DNA of 64,000 nt from Serripes groenlandicus (lineage: Eukaryota > Mollusca > Bivalvia > Cardiida > Cardiidae): the NCBI GenBank assembly GCA_031761405.1, contig JASEVX010000013.1, forward strand, positions 35,100,260 through 35,164,259, written 5' to 3'. The notes below the pieces were generated by a model, which had not been told where the DNA came from, ran no database searches, and saw only the letters and a program-made list of their open reading frames with translations. This document shows positions 43,971 to 56,122 of this stretch, piece by piece (position 1 is the stretch's first letter; each line of letters opens with the position of its first letter). The position numbers were made by a program, and so were the translations under genes.

Positions 43971-46900
43971 ATGTATCGAAATACGTACTTGTTGACATTG
44001 TTGTAGTATCGAGACAATTATCCATTGATACTGTTGATGTATCGAGGTAAGTACCTTTTAATATTGTTGTTGTATCGAGGTAATTACTTGTTGATATTGT
44101 TGATGTATCGAGGTAAGTACTTGTTGATATTGTTGATGTATCGAGGTAAGTAATTGTTTATGTTGTTGGTGTATCGCGGTAAGTACTTGGTGATGTTGTC
44201 GATGTATTGCGGTATGTATCCGTTGATATTGTTGAAGTATCAAGGTAAGTACTTTTAGACATTGTTATTGTATCGAGGTAATTACTTGTTGATATTGTTG
44301 ATGTATCGAGGTAAGTACGTGTTGATGTTGTTGATGTATTGCGATAGTATCCGTTGATATTGTTGATGTATCAAGGTAAGTACTGGTTGATATTGTTGAT
44401 GTATCGAGATAAGTACTTGTTGATATTGTTGATGTATCAATGTTAGTACTTATTGATATTGTTGGTTTATTGAGGTAAGTACTTGTTGATATTGCTGATG
44501 TATCGATGTAAGTACTTGTTGATATTGTTGATGTATCGAAGTAAGTACTTGTTGATATTGTTGATGTATCGATGTAAGTACTTGTTGATATTGTTGGTGT
44601 ATCGCGGTAAGTACTTGTTGATGTTGTCGATGTATTGCGGTAAGAATCCGTTGATATTGTTGATGTATCGTGGTAAGTACTTGTTGATATTGTTGATGTA
44701 TTGCGGTAAGAATCCGTTGATATTGTTGATGTATCGAGGTAAGTATCCGTTGATATTGTTGGTTTATCGAGGTAAGTACTTGTTGATATTGTTGATGTTT
44801 CGCGGAAAGTACTTTTGATGTTATTGATGTATTGCGGTAAATATCCGTTGATATTGTTGATGTATCAAGGTAAGTATTTATTGATATTGTTGGCGCATCG
44901 AGGTAAGTACTTGAAGTACGTTGATATTGTTGGTGTATTGAGAAAAGTATCCGTTGATATTTTTGTTGTATCGAGTTAAGTACTTGTTAATAAAATTGAT
45001 GTATGGAGGTAAGAAATTGTTGATGTTATTGATGTATTGCGGTAAATATCCGTTGATATTTTTGATGTATCAAGGTAAGTACTTATTGATATTGTTGGCG
45101 CATCGAGGTAAGTACTTGTTGATATTGTTGGTGTAACGAGGAAAGTATCCGTTGATATTGTTGATGTATCGAGGTTTGTACTTGTTGATAATATTGATGT
45201 AGAGAAGTAAGTAATTGTTGATATTAATGATGTATCGAAGTATCGCGGTATTTACTTGTTGATATTGTTGATGTATCGAGGTAAGTACTTGTTGATATTG
45301 TTGGTGTATAGCAGTAAGTACTTGTTGATGTTGTCGATGTATTGCAGTAAGAATCCGTTGATATTGTTGATGTATCGAGTTAAGTAATTGTTGTCGGTTT
45401 TTCGAGGTCAGTACTTTTTGATATGGTTGATGTATCGAGGTAAGAACTTTTTGACATTGTTGGTTTATCGAGGTTAGTACTTGTTGATATTGTTGGTTTA
45501 TCGAGGTAAGTACTTGTTGATATTGTTGGTATGTCGAGGTAAGTACTTGTTGATATTGTTGATGTATCGAGGTGAGTACTTGTTGATATTGTTGGTTTAT
45601 CAACGTAAGTACTTGTTGATATTGTTGGTATATCGAGGTCAGTACTTGTTGATATTGTTGGTGTATCGAGATGAGTACTGGTTGATATTGTTAATGTATC
45701 GAAGTATCGCGGTATGTACTTGTTGATATTGTTGATGTATCGAAGTAAGTACTTGTTGATATTGTTAATGTATCGAAGTATCGCGGTATGTACTTGTTGA
45801 TATTGTTGATGTATCGAGGTTAGTACTTGTTATCCGATCAATATTGTTGGTGTATCGCGGTAAGTACTTGTTGATGTTGTTGATGTATTGCGGTAAGTAT
45901 CCGTTGATATTGTTCATGTATCAAGGTAAGTAATTGTTGATATTGTTGGTGTATCGAGGTAAGTACTTGTTTATGTTGTTGATGTATCGAGGTAAGTATC
46001 AGTTGATATTGTTAGGGAATCGATGTAAATACTTGTTGATATTGTTGACGCATCGAGGTAAGTACTTGTTGATATTGTTGGTGTATTGAGGAAAGTATCC
46101 GTTGATATTGTTGGTGTATCGAGTTAAGTATCCGTTGATATTGTTAGTGTATCGATGTAAATACTTCTTGTTATTGTTGACGCATCGAGGTAAGTACTTG
46201 TTGATATTATTGGTGTATCGAGGAAAGTATCCGTTGATATTCTTGGTTTATCGAGACAAGTACTTGTTAATATTGTTGGTTTATCGAGGTCAGTAATTTT
46301 TGATATTGTTCATGTATCGAGGTAAGTACTTGTTGATATTGATGGTGTATCGAGTTAAGTACTTGTTGATAATATTGATGTATGGAGGTAGGTAATTCTT
46401 AATATTGTTGTTGTTTCGAGGTAAGTATCCTTTCATATTGTTTGTGTCTTGAGATACATGTAAGTACTTGTTGATATTGTTGGTGTATTGAGGAAAGTAT
46501 CCGTTGATATTGTTGGTTTATCGAGGTAAGTACTTGTTGGTATTGTTGATGTATCGAGGTAAGTACTTGTTGATATTGTTAATGTATCGAAGTATCGCGG
46601 TATGAAATTGTTGATATTGTTGATGTATCGAGGTAAGTATCCGTTGATATTGTTGGTTTATCGAGGTAAGTACTTGTTGATATTGTTGATGTATCGAGAT
46701 GAGTACTTGTTGATATTGTTGGTGTATCGAGGTAAGTACTTGTTGATATTGTTGGTGTATCGAGGTAAGTACTTGTTGATAATATTGATGTTTCGAAGTA
46801 AGTACTTGTTGATATTGTTGATGTATCGAAGTAAGTACTTGTTGATATTGTTAATGTATCGAAGTATCGCGGTATGAAATTGTTGATATTGTTGATGTAT

Positions 46901-48807
46901 CGAGGTAAGTACTTGTTGATATTGTTGGTGTATCGCGGTAAGTACGTGTCGATGTTGTTGATGAATTGCCGTAAATATCCGTTGATATTGGTGTATGGAG
47001 GTAAGAACTTGTTGATATTTTTGATGTAACGAGATAAGTATCCGTTGGTTTTGTTAGTGTATCGATGTAAGTACTTGTTGATTTTGTTGACACATCGAGG
47101 TAAGTACTTGCTGATATTGTTGGTGTATTGAGGAAAGTACGTGCTGATATTGTTGGTATATCAAGGAAAGTATCCGTTGATATTTTTGGTTTATAGAGAT
47201 AAATAATTTTTCATATGGTTGTTTTATCGAGGAAATTAATTTTTGATAGTGTTGGTGTATCAAGTTAAGTACTGGTTGCTATTGTTGTTGTATAAATGAA
47301 ATTATCCGTTGATATTGATGGTGTATCGGGGTGAGTACTTGTTGATATTGTTAGTGTATCAAGGTAAGTATCCGTTGATATTGTTGGTGTATCGAGGTAT
47401 GCACTTGTTGATGTGTAGCGGTAAGTACCTGTAGATATTGTTGGTGTATCAAGGTAAGTACTTGTTGATATTGTTGATATATTGAGGCAAGTACTTGTAG
47501 ATATTATTGATGTATCTAAGTAAGTTCTTGTTGCTATTGTTAATGTTTCGAAGTAAATAATTGATAATATTGTTTGTGTATCGCGATATGTACTTGTTGA
47601 TATTTTTTATATCTCGAGGTAAGTACTTGTTGATATTGATGGTATATCGGGGTGAGTACTTGTTGATATTGTTAGTGTATCAAGGTAAGTATCCGTTGAT
47701 ATTGTTGGTGTATCGAGGTAAGCACTTGTTGATGTGTCGCGGTAAGTACTTTAAGATATTGTTGGTGTATCAAGGTAAGTACTTGTTGATATTGGTGATA
47801 TATCGAGGTAAGTATCCGTTGATACTGTTAGTGTATCGATGTAAATACTTGTTGATATTGTTGATGCATCGAGGTAAGTACTTGTTGATATTGATGATGT
47901 ATTGATGAAAGTATCCGTTGATATTGTTGGTGTATCGAGTTAAGTACTTGTTGATAATATTGATGTATGGAGGTAGGTAATTGTTAATATTGTTGTTTTT
48001 TCGAGGTAAGTATCCTTTAATATTGTTTTCGTCTCGAGAAACATGTATTGATATTGTTGGTGTATCGAGGAAAGTATCCGTTGATATTGTTGGTTTATCG
48101 AGGTAAGTACTTGTTGATATTGTTGATGTATCAAAGTAAGTACTTGATGATATTGGTAATGTATCGAATTATCGCGGTATTTACTTGTTGATGTATTGAG
48201 GTAAGTACTTGTTGATATTGTTGGTGTATCGCGGTAAGTACGTGTTGATGTTGTTGATGTATTTCGGTAAATATCCGTTGATATTGTTCATGTATCAATG
48301 TAAGTAATTGTTGATATTGTTGGTGTATGGAGATAAGTACTTGTTTATATTGTTTATGTAACGAGGTAAGTATCCGTTGGTTTTAGTAGTGTATCGATGT
48401 AAGTACTTGTTGATTTTGTTGACGCATCGAGGTAAGTACTTGCTTATATTGTTGGTGTATTGTGGAAAGTATCCGTTGATATTGTTGATGTATCGCTTTA
48501 AGTACGTGTTGATAATATTGATGTAGGGAGGTAAGTAATTGTTGATATTGCTGTTGTATCGAGTTAAGTATCCTTTGATAGTGTTGGTGTCTCGAGATAA
48601 GTACTTGTTGATATTGTTGTTGTATCGAGGTAAGTATATCCGTTGATATTGTTGGTGTCTCGAGATAAGTATCCGTTGATATTATTGATGTATCAAGCTA
48701 AGTACGTGCTGATATTGTTGGTGTCTCATGGAAAGTATCCGTTGATATTGTTTGTTTTTCGAGTTAAGTACTTGTTGATAATATTGATGTATAGAGGTAA
48801 GTAATAT

Positions 48808-48942
48808 AGGTTATTGCATCAATATGGGAAAATATTGTGTTGGACGAGTTCCTTCGGCTGAGTTGCCCGAGCTGGCGAGGGCAGAACTCCGCCGAAGGAA
48901 CGAGTCCCAACACAATAGATTCCCATAATCATGCAATAACCT
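48808..48942. mobile_element. 135-bp near-perfect foldback
   Basis: AGGTTATTGCAT, ATGGGAAAATATTGTGTTGG and GAGTTCCTTCGGC on the left are mirrored by GCCGAAGGAACGAGTC, CCAACACAATAGATTCCCAT and ATGCAATAACCT on the right, with a short centre (GAGTTGCCCGAGCTGGCGAG). It sits at the left edge of the 48.8-50.6 kb insertion in the satellite. Confidence 0.85.
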
Positions 48943-48952
48943 TTTTTTTGTT

Positions 48953-49413
48953 TAATTTGATATCGGCTATTTAAAATGTATCATTTTGCTGGTTTTAAAC
49001 ACGTCACACTATTAGAAAATTAACAGTCGTTTTGGATTGTTTAGATAAATAAACATTAACGATATATCGCGCAATTATACTCTCTTTTACGCATCTAAAT
49101 CGTAATAAAATAACACATATCCAGGCGTAAATACAATAATAAGATAATACACGAGTTCTTAATGAAAAACACTGTTAGAAAAGGCGTTACACATAATTTT
49201 GTCGACGATTCCAATTTCGAGTCAACAACAATGGCGGTTCGTAAATTATATTTTCCGCGACCTTAGCAACCAGCGTAAAGGAGAGTATAAATGCGCGATA
49301 TATCGTTAATGTTTATTTATCTTAGCAATCCAAAACAAATGTTAATTTTCTAATAAGTGTGACGTGTTTAAAACAAACAAAACGACACATTTTAAATAGC
49401 CAATATCAAATTA
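48953..49413. mobile_element. Nested MITE with ~140-bp inverted repeats
   Basis: TAATTTGATATCGGCTATTT, ACACGTCACACTATTAGAAA, AGATAAATAAACATTAACGA and TATATCGCGCAATTATACTC are mirrored by GAGTATAAATGCGCGATATA, TCGTTAATGTTTATTTATCT, TTTCTAATAAGTGTGACGTG and AAATAGCCAATATCAAATTA. Total about 461 bp, no ORF. Confidence 0.85.
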
Positions 49414-49929
49414 TACAATAACAAGACATGGTCATTCCATGAAACCAGGTTTTCTATAATGGAAGGTTTTTAATTAATATTAACTGATCTGTCAAATCTT
49501 TCTGTTAATAGTTAATCAAAGCTAGTAATTCAAGTAACAGGGAATATTTCTATTGATGAATAAACATAATTACTTTGTCAATTAAATATATCATAATTTT
49601 ATCTAACAAATATCAGTTCAATACAGTCAATCGTGTGTTGATGGCCTCATTTATTAAGAACATATAATATATAACAGATATTAAGCAACCTTTTGTTGTA
49701 AGCAGCCACATTTTAGGATCCCTAATGCCAGGTTGATAATCAGTGATCTGCCTTAACCCTTTACTTGATAGTAACGCGTTTATGCCTTTGCAAACAGACT
49801 AGATCCAGGGACCGAGGTTATGAAACTTACTCATATCTATGCTATATTCTTTTAAATTGCCAAGTTATTTAATATGGAGCATATTTGCGCGAAGTTATTT
49901 GAAAATATCTATATGCATGGTAAAGTTAT

Positions 49930-50510
49930 GGTCTGAACAAAAAAAGTTCAAGTAAAGTATATTTTCTGTCACTGTGACTTTGACCTGGAAGCTAAAGACC
50001 TTGACCTGGAAGCTAAACACATAAATTGTGCATATGACACAGCGTCTTGATATGGTGTATATCTGTTCCTAGCTATTTGAAAATATCTCTATGGATGAAA
50101 AAGTTATTGTCCGTACAAGCAAAGTTCAACTGATGTCTATTTGTTGTCACTATGACCTTGACCTTAAAGCTACAGACAAAAGTTTTGCATGTGACACATC
50201 ATATTGATATAGTTCATATTTGAAAATATCTCTATGCATGACAAAGTTATGTACCGGACAAGAAAAGTTCAATTAAAGTCTACTTCTTATCACTGTGACC
50301 GTGACCTTGAATCTACAGATTTTTTTGAATTTGGCACATCGTCTTGATATGGTGCATGTTTGTGCCAAGTTATTTGAAAATATCTCTATGCATGGCAAAG
50401 TTATGGTCCGGACAAGGAAAGTTGACGCCCGCCCGCCCAACCGGCCGCCCAACCGCCCGACCGAATGCCCACCCGCCCGCCGACTTCGCCAAACTTATAA
50501 CCAGATTTTT
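49930..50510 (+). repeat. Tandem units of GTGACCTTGACCT type with CCGCCC end
   Basis: Three to four units of ~150 bp hold CACTGTGACCTTGACCTGGA or a variant, TTGAAAATATCTCTATGCAT, GCAAAGTTATGGTCCGGACA and AGTTCAA(T/C)T. They end in repeats of GCCCGCCCAACCGGCC type and AACTTATAACCAGATTTTTC. The layout parallels the other tandem-unit elements here (units, then a GC-rich microsatellite, then a fixed end). Confidence 0.7.
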
Positions 50511-52692
50511 CCTTCGGAAAACCTGGTTAAAAAGGTTATTGCATAATTATGGGAATCTATAAGTGCGTGTTGATAATATTGATGTATGGAAATAAGTAAA
50601 TGTTGGTGTATCGAGGTAATTATCCTTTGATATTGACGGTGTCTCGAGATAAGTACTTGTTGATATTGTTGGTGTATCGAGGTAAGTACTTGTTGATGTA
50701 TTGCGATAAGTATCTATTGATATTGTTGATGTATCAAGGTAAGAACTTGCTGATATTGTGGTGTATGGAGGTAAATATTTCTTGAAATTGTCGGTGTATG
50801 GAGGAAAGTATCCGTTGATATTGTTGATGTATCGAATTAAGTACTTGTTGATAATATTGATGTATGGAGGTAAGTAATTGTTGGTGTATCGAGGTAAGTA
50901 TCCTTTGATATTGTTGGTGTATCAAGGAAAGTTTTTGGTTTGTAGAGATAAATCATTTTTGATATTGTTGGTTTATCGAGGTAAGTACTTTTTTATAGTG
51001 TTGGTGTATCAAGTTAAGTACTGGTTGCTATTGTTGTTGTATACATGAAATTATCCGTTGATATTGATGGTGTATCGGGGTGAGTACTTGTTGATATTGT
51101 TAGTGTATCAAGGTTAGTATCCGTTGATATTGTTGGTGTATTGAGGTAAGCACTTGGTGATGTGTCGCGGTAAGTACTTGTAGATATTGTTGGTAAGTAC
51201 TTGTTGATATTGTTGATATATCGAGGTAAGTACTTGTTGATATTATTGATGTATCTAAGTAAGTTCTTGTTGCTATTCTTAATAATTCGAAGTAAATAAT
51301 TGATGATATTGTTGGTTTATCGCAGTATGTGCTTGTTGCTATTTGTTATGTCTCGAGGTAAGTACTTGTTGATATTGTTGGTGTATCGAGGTAAGCACTT
51401 GTTGATGTGTCGAAGTAAGTATCCGTTGATATTGTTAACGCATCGAGGTAAGTACTTGTTGATATTGTTAATGCATCGAGGTTAGTACTTGTTTATATTG
51501 ATGGTGTATCCGGGTGAATACTTGTTGATATTGTTAGTGTATCAAGGTAAGTATCCGTTGATATTGTTGGTGTATCGAGGTAAGCACTTGTTGATGTGTC
51601 GCGGTAAGTACTTTTAGATATTGTTGGTGTATCAAGGTAAGTACTTGTTGATATTGGTGATATATTGAGGCAAGTACTTGTTGATATTATTGATGTATCT
51701 AAGTAAGTTCTTAATGATATTGTTAATGTTTCGAAGTAAGTAATTGATGATATTGTTGGTGTATCGCTGTATGTACTTGGTGATATTTTTGATGTATCGA
51801 GGTTAGTACTTGTTGATATTGTTGGTGTATCAAGGTAAGTACTTGTTGATGTATCGAAGTATTTATCAGTGGATATTGTTAACGCATCGAGGTAAGTATT
51901 TGTTGATATCGTTAATGTATCGAAGTTAGTACTTGTTTATATTGATGGTGTATCCGGGTGAATACTTGTTGATATTGTTAGTGTATCTAGGTAAGTATCC
52001 GTTGATATTGTTGGTGTATCGAGACAAGCACGTGTTGATGTGTCGCGGTAAGTACTTGTAGATATTGTTGGTGTATCAAGGTTAGTACTTGTTGATATTG
52101 TTGATATATCGAGGTAAGTACTTGTTGATATTATTGATGTATCGAAGTAAGTATTTGTTGATATTGTTGATAAATTGAGGTAAGTATCCGTTGGTATCGT
52201 TGGTGTATCGATGTAAGTACTTGTTGATATTGTTGACGCATCGAGGTGAGTAATTGTTGATATTGATGATGTATCGAGGTAAGTACTTGTTGATATTGTT
52301 GGTGTATCAAGGTAAGCACTTGTTGATATTGTTGATGTATCGAGGTCAGTACTTGTTGATATTTTTGATGTATCGAGGTCAGTACTTGTTGATATTGTTG
52401 ATGTATCGAGGTCAGCACTTGTTGATATTGTTGATGTATCGAGGTTAGTACTTGTTGATATTGTTTCTGTATCGAGGTAAGTACTTGTTGATATTGTTGG
52501 TGTATCGAGGTAAGTATTTGTTTATATTGATGATGTATCGAGGTAAGTACTTGTTGATATTGTTGGTGTATCGAGGTAAGTACTTGTTTATATTGATGAT
52601 GTATCGAGGTAAGTACTTGTTGATATTGTTGGTGTATCAAGGTAAGTATTTGTCGATATTGTTGTCGCATCGAGGTAAGTACTTGTTGATAT

Positions 52693-53282
52693 ATTCCAAT
52701 ATAATATGTTAGAAATGTTTCTTGAGTGACCCTCTACAAAAGAAAAGCAAGCCATATTGATTGGTTAAATACCTGGCATCCAGGCGGCAGAAAAGGGGCA
52801 TAATTTAAAAAGAAAAAAAAAAGAATATCTTTTTAAAAGAGCTGATCTGATTTTAAGATAATTGCATAAAAATCTTACTTCAGTGGTCCTCTACTCTGAT
52901 TTTGTCAAGCCAAATGATGGTTCCTTTGTTGTATAATCAAATTTATGATAATAAGCAGAGCATCAGCAATCTAATTTCTAAATCTGGATCGATTGATAAT
53001 TATGAGTTGTCTTAACTGAATCTGCATTGATTGGAAATAACTTAAAATTCAGAATGTTATGCTATAGTTTCCACTTGTTTGTAAGTGTGTTTGTTTTTAA
53101 ATTTTAAATAAATTTAGTAATTACATATATTGTATATATATGTCCCTCAACAGATCATTAAATTGATGTTTGTTAAAATTATTCTTTGATAAATTGGCAG
53201 TTAAACTAGATTAGCATGAAATTATGACCTTCAATTATGAAGTGTTTATGGATTCAAAAAAGTGAAATGTACTTTGCATGTT
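52693..53282 (-). mobile_element. Partial tandem-unit dispersed element
   Basis: TTGAGTGACCCTCTACAAAA, AGCAAGCCATATTGATTGGT and CATCCAGGCGGCAGAAAAGG match the units of the neighbouring element (53285-54419), but this copy lies outside its terminal hairpin, so it is a separate truncated copy. The rest is AT-rich. Confidence 0.5.
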
Positions 53283-53284
53283 CA

Positions 53285-54419
53285 CTCAAAAGATCACCTG
53301 AGCCGAAGGCTGAATGTGATCTATTCTGATTTCTCTCTGTCCGTCGTCTGTCGTCCGTCTGTCGTTCGTGGTCCGTCTGCCGTCCGTCGTCCGTCGTTAA
53401 CTTTTAGTTTTAAACATCATCTCTTAATAAAACACAGGACCAATTTTAAACCAAAATGTCCAAATTTAGAATTATTCACTTCTGAATCCGATTGTCAAAT
53501 ATCAATATTATTTAGTCGAAAATAATCCTTAGGTGACCTTCTACAAAATATGTTTAAGCCATACTGATTGGTTGAAAAACATGGCAACCAGGCTAAGTAA
53601 AATAAGGGGCAAAATGACAAAAAACAAATTCCATTTCTATGATTCAAGTGCTTGTCTGATTTTAATAAAATTGAATAGAAATCTTCCTTCAGTGATTCCC
53701 TACCTCATTTGATCAATCCATATTGATTAGTTACAAAATCATAGCAACCAGGCGTCATAACCAAAGGGGTATATTGAACTTTTAGCTACAAATGACAACT
53801 CCTACCATTCTACTGGACCAATTTCAACTTTACTTCACAGGAATGTTCCTTTGATAGTCATCTTACAAAATTGTTCAAAGACTTACATTCTGTGTACAAC
53901 TTTGGTTGCTAAGGCACCAGAAACTGAGAAAATGCTCGATTCCGAGATAATTTGGTAGAATTGTTACTTGAGTGACCTCTACAAAATATGTTCAAGCCAT
54001 ATTGATTCGTTGAAAAACAGGTCAGCAAGGCGGCATTAGGAAAGGGGCAAAATTACGAAACTTTATAATTATATTCTTATTAAAGTTCTTGTTAGATTCA
54101 TAGATAATTCAGCAGAAATGTTCCTTTACTGACCATCTACATAATTCATTTGGTTAAACTAGATATACTATGTGGGATAAGAAAATAGGTAAAAGAACTT
54201 TTAGCTTCAAATAACATTTTCTCCTAAACCATTTGACCGACAGCTACAAAACGTCACAGGAATGTTCATTTGGTGCTTCTATTTCAAATTGTGCAAGGAT
54301 TTAATGCCTTATTTTAAATGGCCTTTACTGATAAGCTATATCTTAGTCACTCCTTGCAGTTTCGTTTGCACTCCTGATCAAATTTTCCCTGATATTTCTA
54401 ATTAAATATTTGCTACTAA
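53285..54419 (-). mobile_element. Tandem-unit dispersed element, part 1 (split by LTR element)
   Basis: The left end on plus is a hairpin AGATCACCTGAGCCGAAGGC/TGAATGTGATCT followed by a GTCCGTC-type microsatellite (53338-53400). These are the mirror of the end of the 13-14 kb element. Unit motifs GTGACCTTCTACAAAATATG and AAGCCATACTGATTGGTTGA recur at about 53534 and 53945. At 54419 it is interrupted by the LTR retrotransposon and resumes at 60352. It is read on minus from 60408 to 53285. Confidence 0.75.
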
Positions 54420-54990
54420 TGTTACGACGCCTAGGGGTATATGAGTAACAATTTCGTTACGGCTCAAAGTAACAGAAATAATTACGTAACAATAACTATT
54501 ACGCAAGTCGATATTGATAAACTCAGCAACTAAATATTAAACCTAAACATATTTATTACAGGATTACAATTCCACAGTTTCACATATCAATTACAAATAC
54601 CTGTTAAACTCTTAATCTATAAAACGTCTTATCAGTGTCCATATTGTTCACAATGATAATATCCAAATCACATTTTAAACCATCCTAAGTAAACTGCAAT
54701 ATCTGTATATGAGCACTTTGATTTACTTAATTAACTGTTCCTTCTGTTTTACAACAACATCCAAAAGTACGTATTCAAATACCAAGACTCAATAATTTAC
54801 ATCTTAAAGAATACTGTTTTCTGTCCTGAAACCCAACTAACCTCATGGCTCTCCTTCACCCCGTCTGCCAGAACCTTCTAGAACACCTAGCCCAAAAATC
54901 CTCACCCATGACCAACTGTACACAAGCTATTTATAGAATGCTTGGACAAACAGGTAAAACTGGTCTGTAACAATAAGCCTACACACAACA
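54420..54990 (-). repeat. 3' LTR of the Gypsy retrotransposon
   Basis: 571 bp, starting TGTTACGACGCCTAGGGGTA and ending CCTACACACAACA on plus (TG...CA). It differs from the other LTR by about six substitutions and one 3-bp indel. On minus its inner edge is preceded by a purine tract (TGAGGGGAAG at 54991-55000), the polypurine tract. Confidence 0.92.
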
Positions 54991-55000
54991 CTTCCCCTCA
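54991..55000 (-). other. Polypurine tract
   Basis: On minus TGAGGGGAAG abuts the 3' LTR, the expected site for plus-strand DNA priming. The position agrees with the LTR boundary found by comparing the two LTRs. Confidence 0.75.
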
Positions 55001-55156
55001 TCAAGAAAAAGAAAGATTTATGTAATAAAGCTTTCTTTTCGATTGGTCATTTGAATACATACATACATACATAATCAGACATTCTAAGAACATAATCACT
55101 ATACAGATCAAACACTATACATACTAAACAACTACATAAACTTCCGAAAGTCTTAT

Positions 55157-56122
55157 TTAGACTCGTGATAGTGCATCAGCAATCAAATTGTCTTTTCCCT
55201 TAATATGTCTTACTTCAATGTTGTATTCTTGCAACATCAAACTCCATCTAAGCAATCTCTGATTTTTATTTTTCATTTTGTTAATGAAAGTTAAAGGGTT
55301 ATGGTCACTGAAGACAACAATTGGTGAAAGTGCTGAAGTTAAATAAACTTCAAAATGCTGAATAGCCAAAATCATGGAAAGACATTCCTTTTCAATTGTC
55401 GAATAATTCCTTTGACTCTTGTTGATTTTCTTTGAAAAATAACATACAGGGTGTTCAGTATCATCACTTTCTTGAAAAAGCATACCACCTGCACCAACGT
55501 CACTGGCATCTACAGCTAACATAAATGGTTTGTCAAAATTTGGTGCAGCAAGAACGGGAGTACTTTTGAGTACTGCTTTCAGTTGATCAAAAGCTATTTG
55601 ACACTTTTCAGACCATAAAAATGTTGACCTTTTACTTAGTAAATTTGTCAAAGGTTCTGCAATTACTGAAAAATTACAACAAAACTTTCTGTAATAACCA
55701 GCCATACCAAGAAAACGCATCAGTTGCTTTTTACTAGTTGGTACTGGAAACTCAGAAATGGCCTCGATCTTAGCTTCAATAGTTTTAACCTGACCTTGAC
55801 CTACAACATGACCCAAAAATGTTACAAAAGCATGACAAAATTCACTTTTAGCAAGATTAACAGTTAATTTTGCAACACTAAGTCTTTCAAAAAATGTCTC
55901 GATTGTCTGTAGATGATCTTCCCATCTGTCGCTGTTTATGATGGCATCATCGATGTACGCGTCACAATCATCTATACCAGAGATTATCCTATTTACCATG
56001 CGCTGGAATGTCGCTGGCGAATTTTTCATACCAAAAGGCATCACTTTATACTGAAATAACCCTTCTGGAGTCACAAATGCAGAGATTTCTCTTTGGCTCT
56101 TTATGTTAGTGGAACTTGCCAA
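55157..56122 (-). pseudogene. Gypsy reverse transcriptase (C-terminal) and RNase H
   Basis: A 321-residue frame. Reverse transcriptase motifs: FGMKNSPATFQRMVN (residues ~30-44), the catalytic YIDD at 56-59, and LGHVV and RFLGMAGYYRKF in the connection region (~103-147). RNase H follows with active-site candidates D205 (in LAVDAS), E244/E246, D273 (VFSDHNP) and D316 (IADALSR), and ends right after ADALSRV, as in many Gypsy elements. No integrase follows; only ~155 bp remain to the polypurine tract. It is separated from its N-terminal part by a single net -1/+2 frameshift near 56105-56115. The first codon is not a true start. Confidence 0.88.

Larger units (their letters stand above)
48916..50559. 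mobile_element. 1.6-kb inverted-terminal-repeat insertion in the satellite
   Basis: The left end TAGATTCCCATAATCATGCA and right end TGCATAATTATGGGAATCTA form ~30-bp inverted repeats, continuing as ATAACCTTTTT / AAAAAGGTTAT. The possible target is TA. It contains a nested MITE (48953-49413), a tandem repeat (49930-50430) and a CCGCCC-rich stretch. No transposase frame is present. The two short plus frames at 50295-50562 cross a CCGCCC repeat and are not genes. Confidence 0.65.
36680..52692 (+). repeat. ~16-kb satellite/minisatellite array, 33-bp unit
   Basis: The unit is GAGGTAAGTACTTGTTGATA followed by TTGTTGATGTATC (33 bp), about 400 units after subtracting two insertions (43.1-43.9 and 48.8-50.6 kb). 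A 24-bp variant arises by loss of one of two adjacent 9-bp TTGTTGAT(A/G)-type subrepeats. 36.7-41.1 kb is homogeneous and stays in frame: plus frames read YLLILLMYRGK (11 aa; 616, 390 and 243 aa long) and the minus frame QQYQQVLTSIH (609 aa). From 41.1 kb on the units diverge, with a second subfamily carrying TATCCGTTGATATT and frame loss. I consider none of these frames a gene: both strands are open at once, no domain is present, and this follows from a stop-free unit whose length is a multiple of three. Confidence 0.95.

Noticed and set aside
36680..52692. CRISPR-like array
   Set aside because: Direct tandem units without unique spacers, in eukaryotic-type DNA; it is a satellite.
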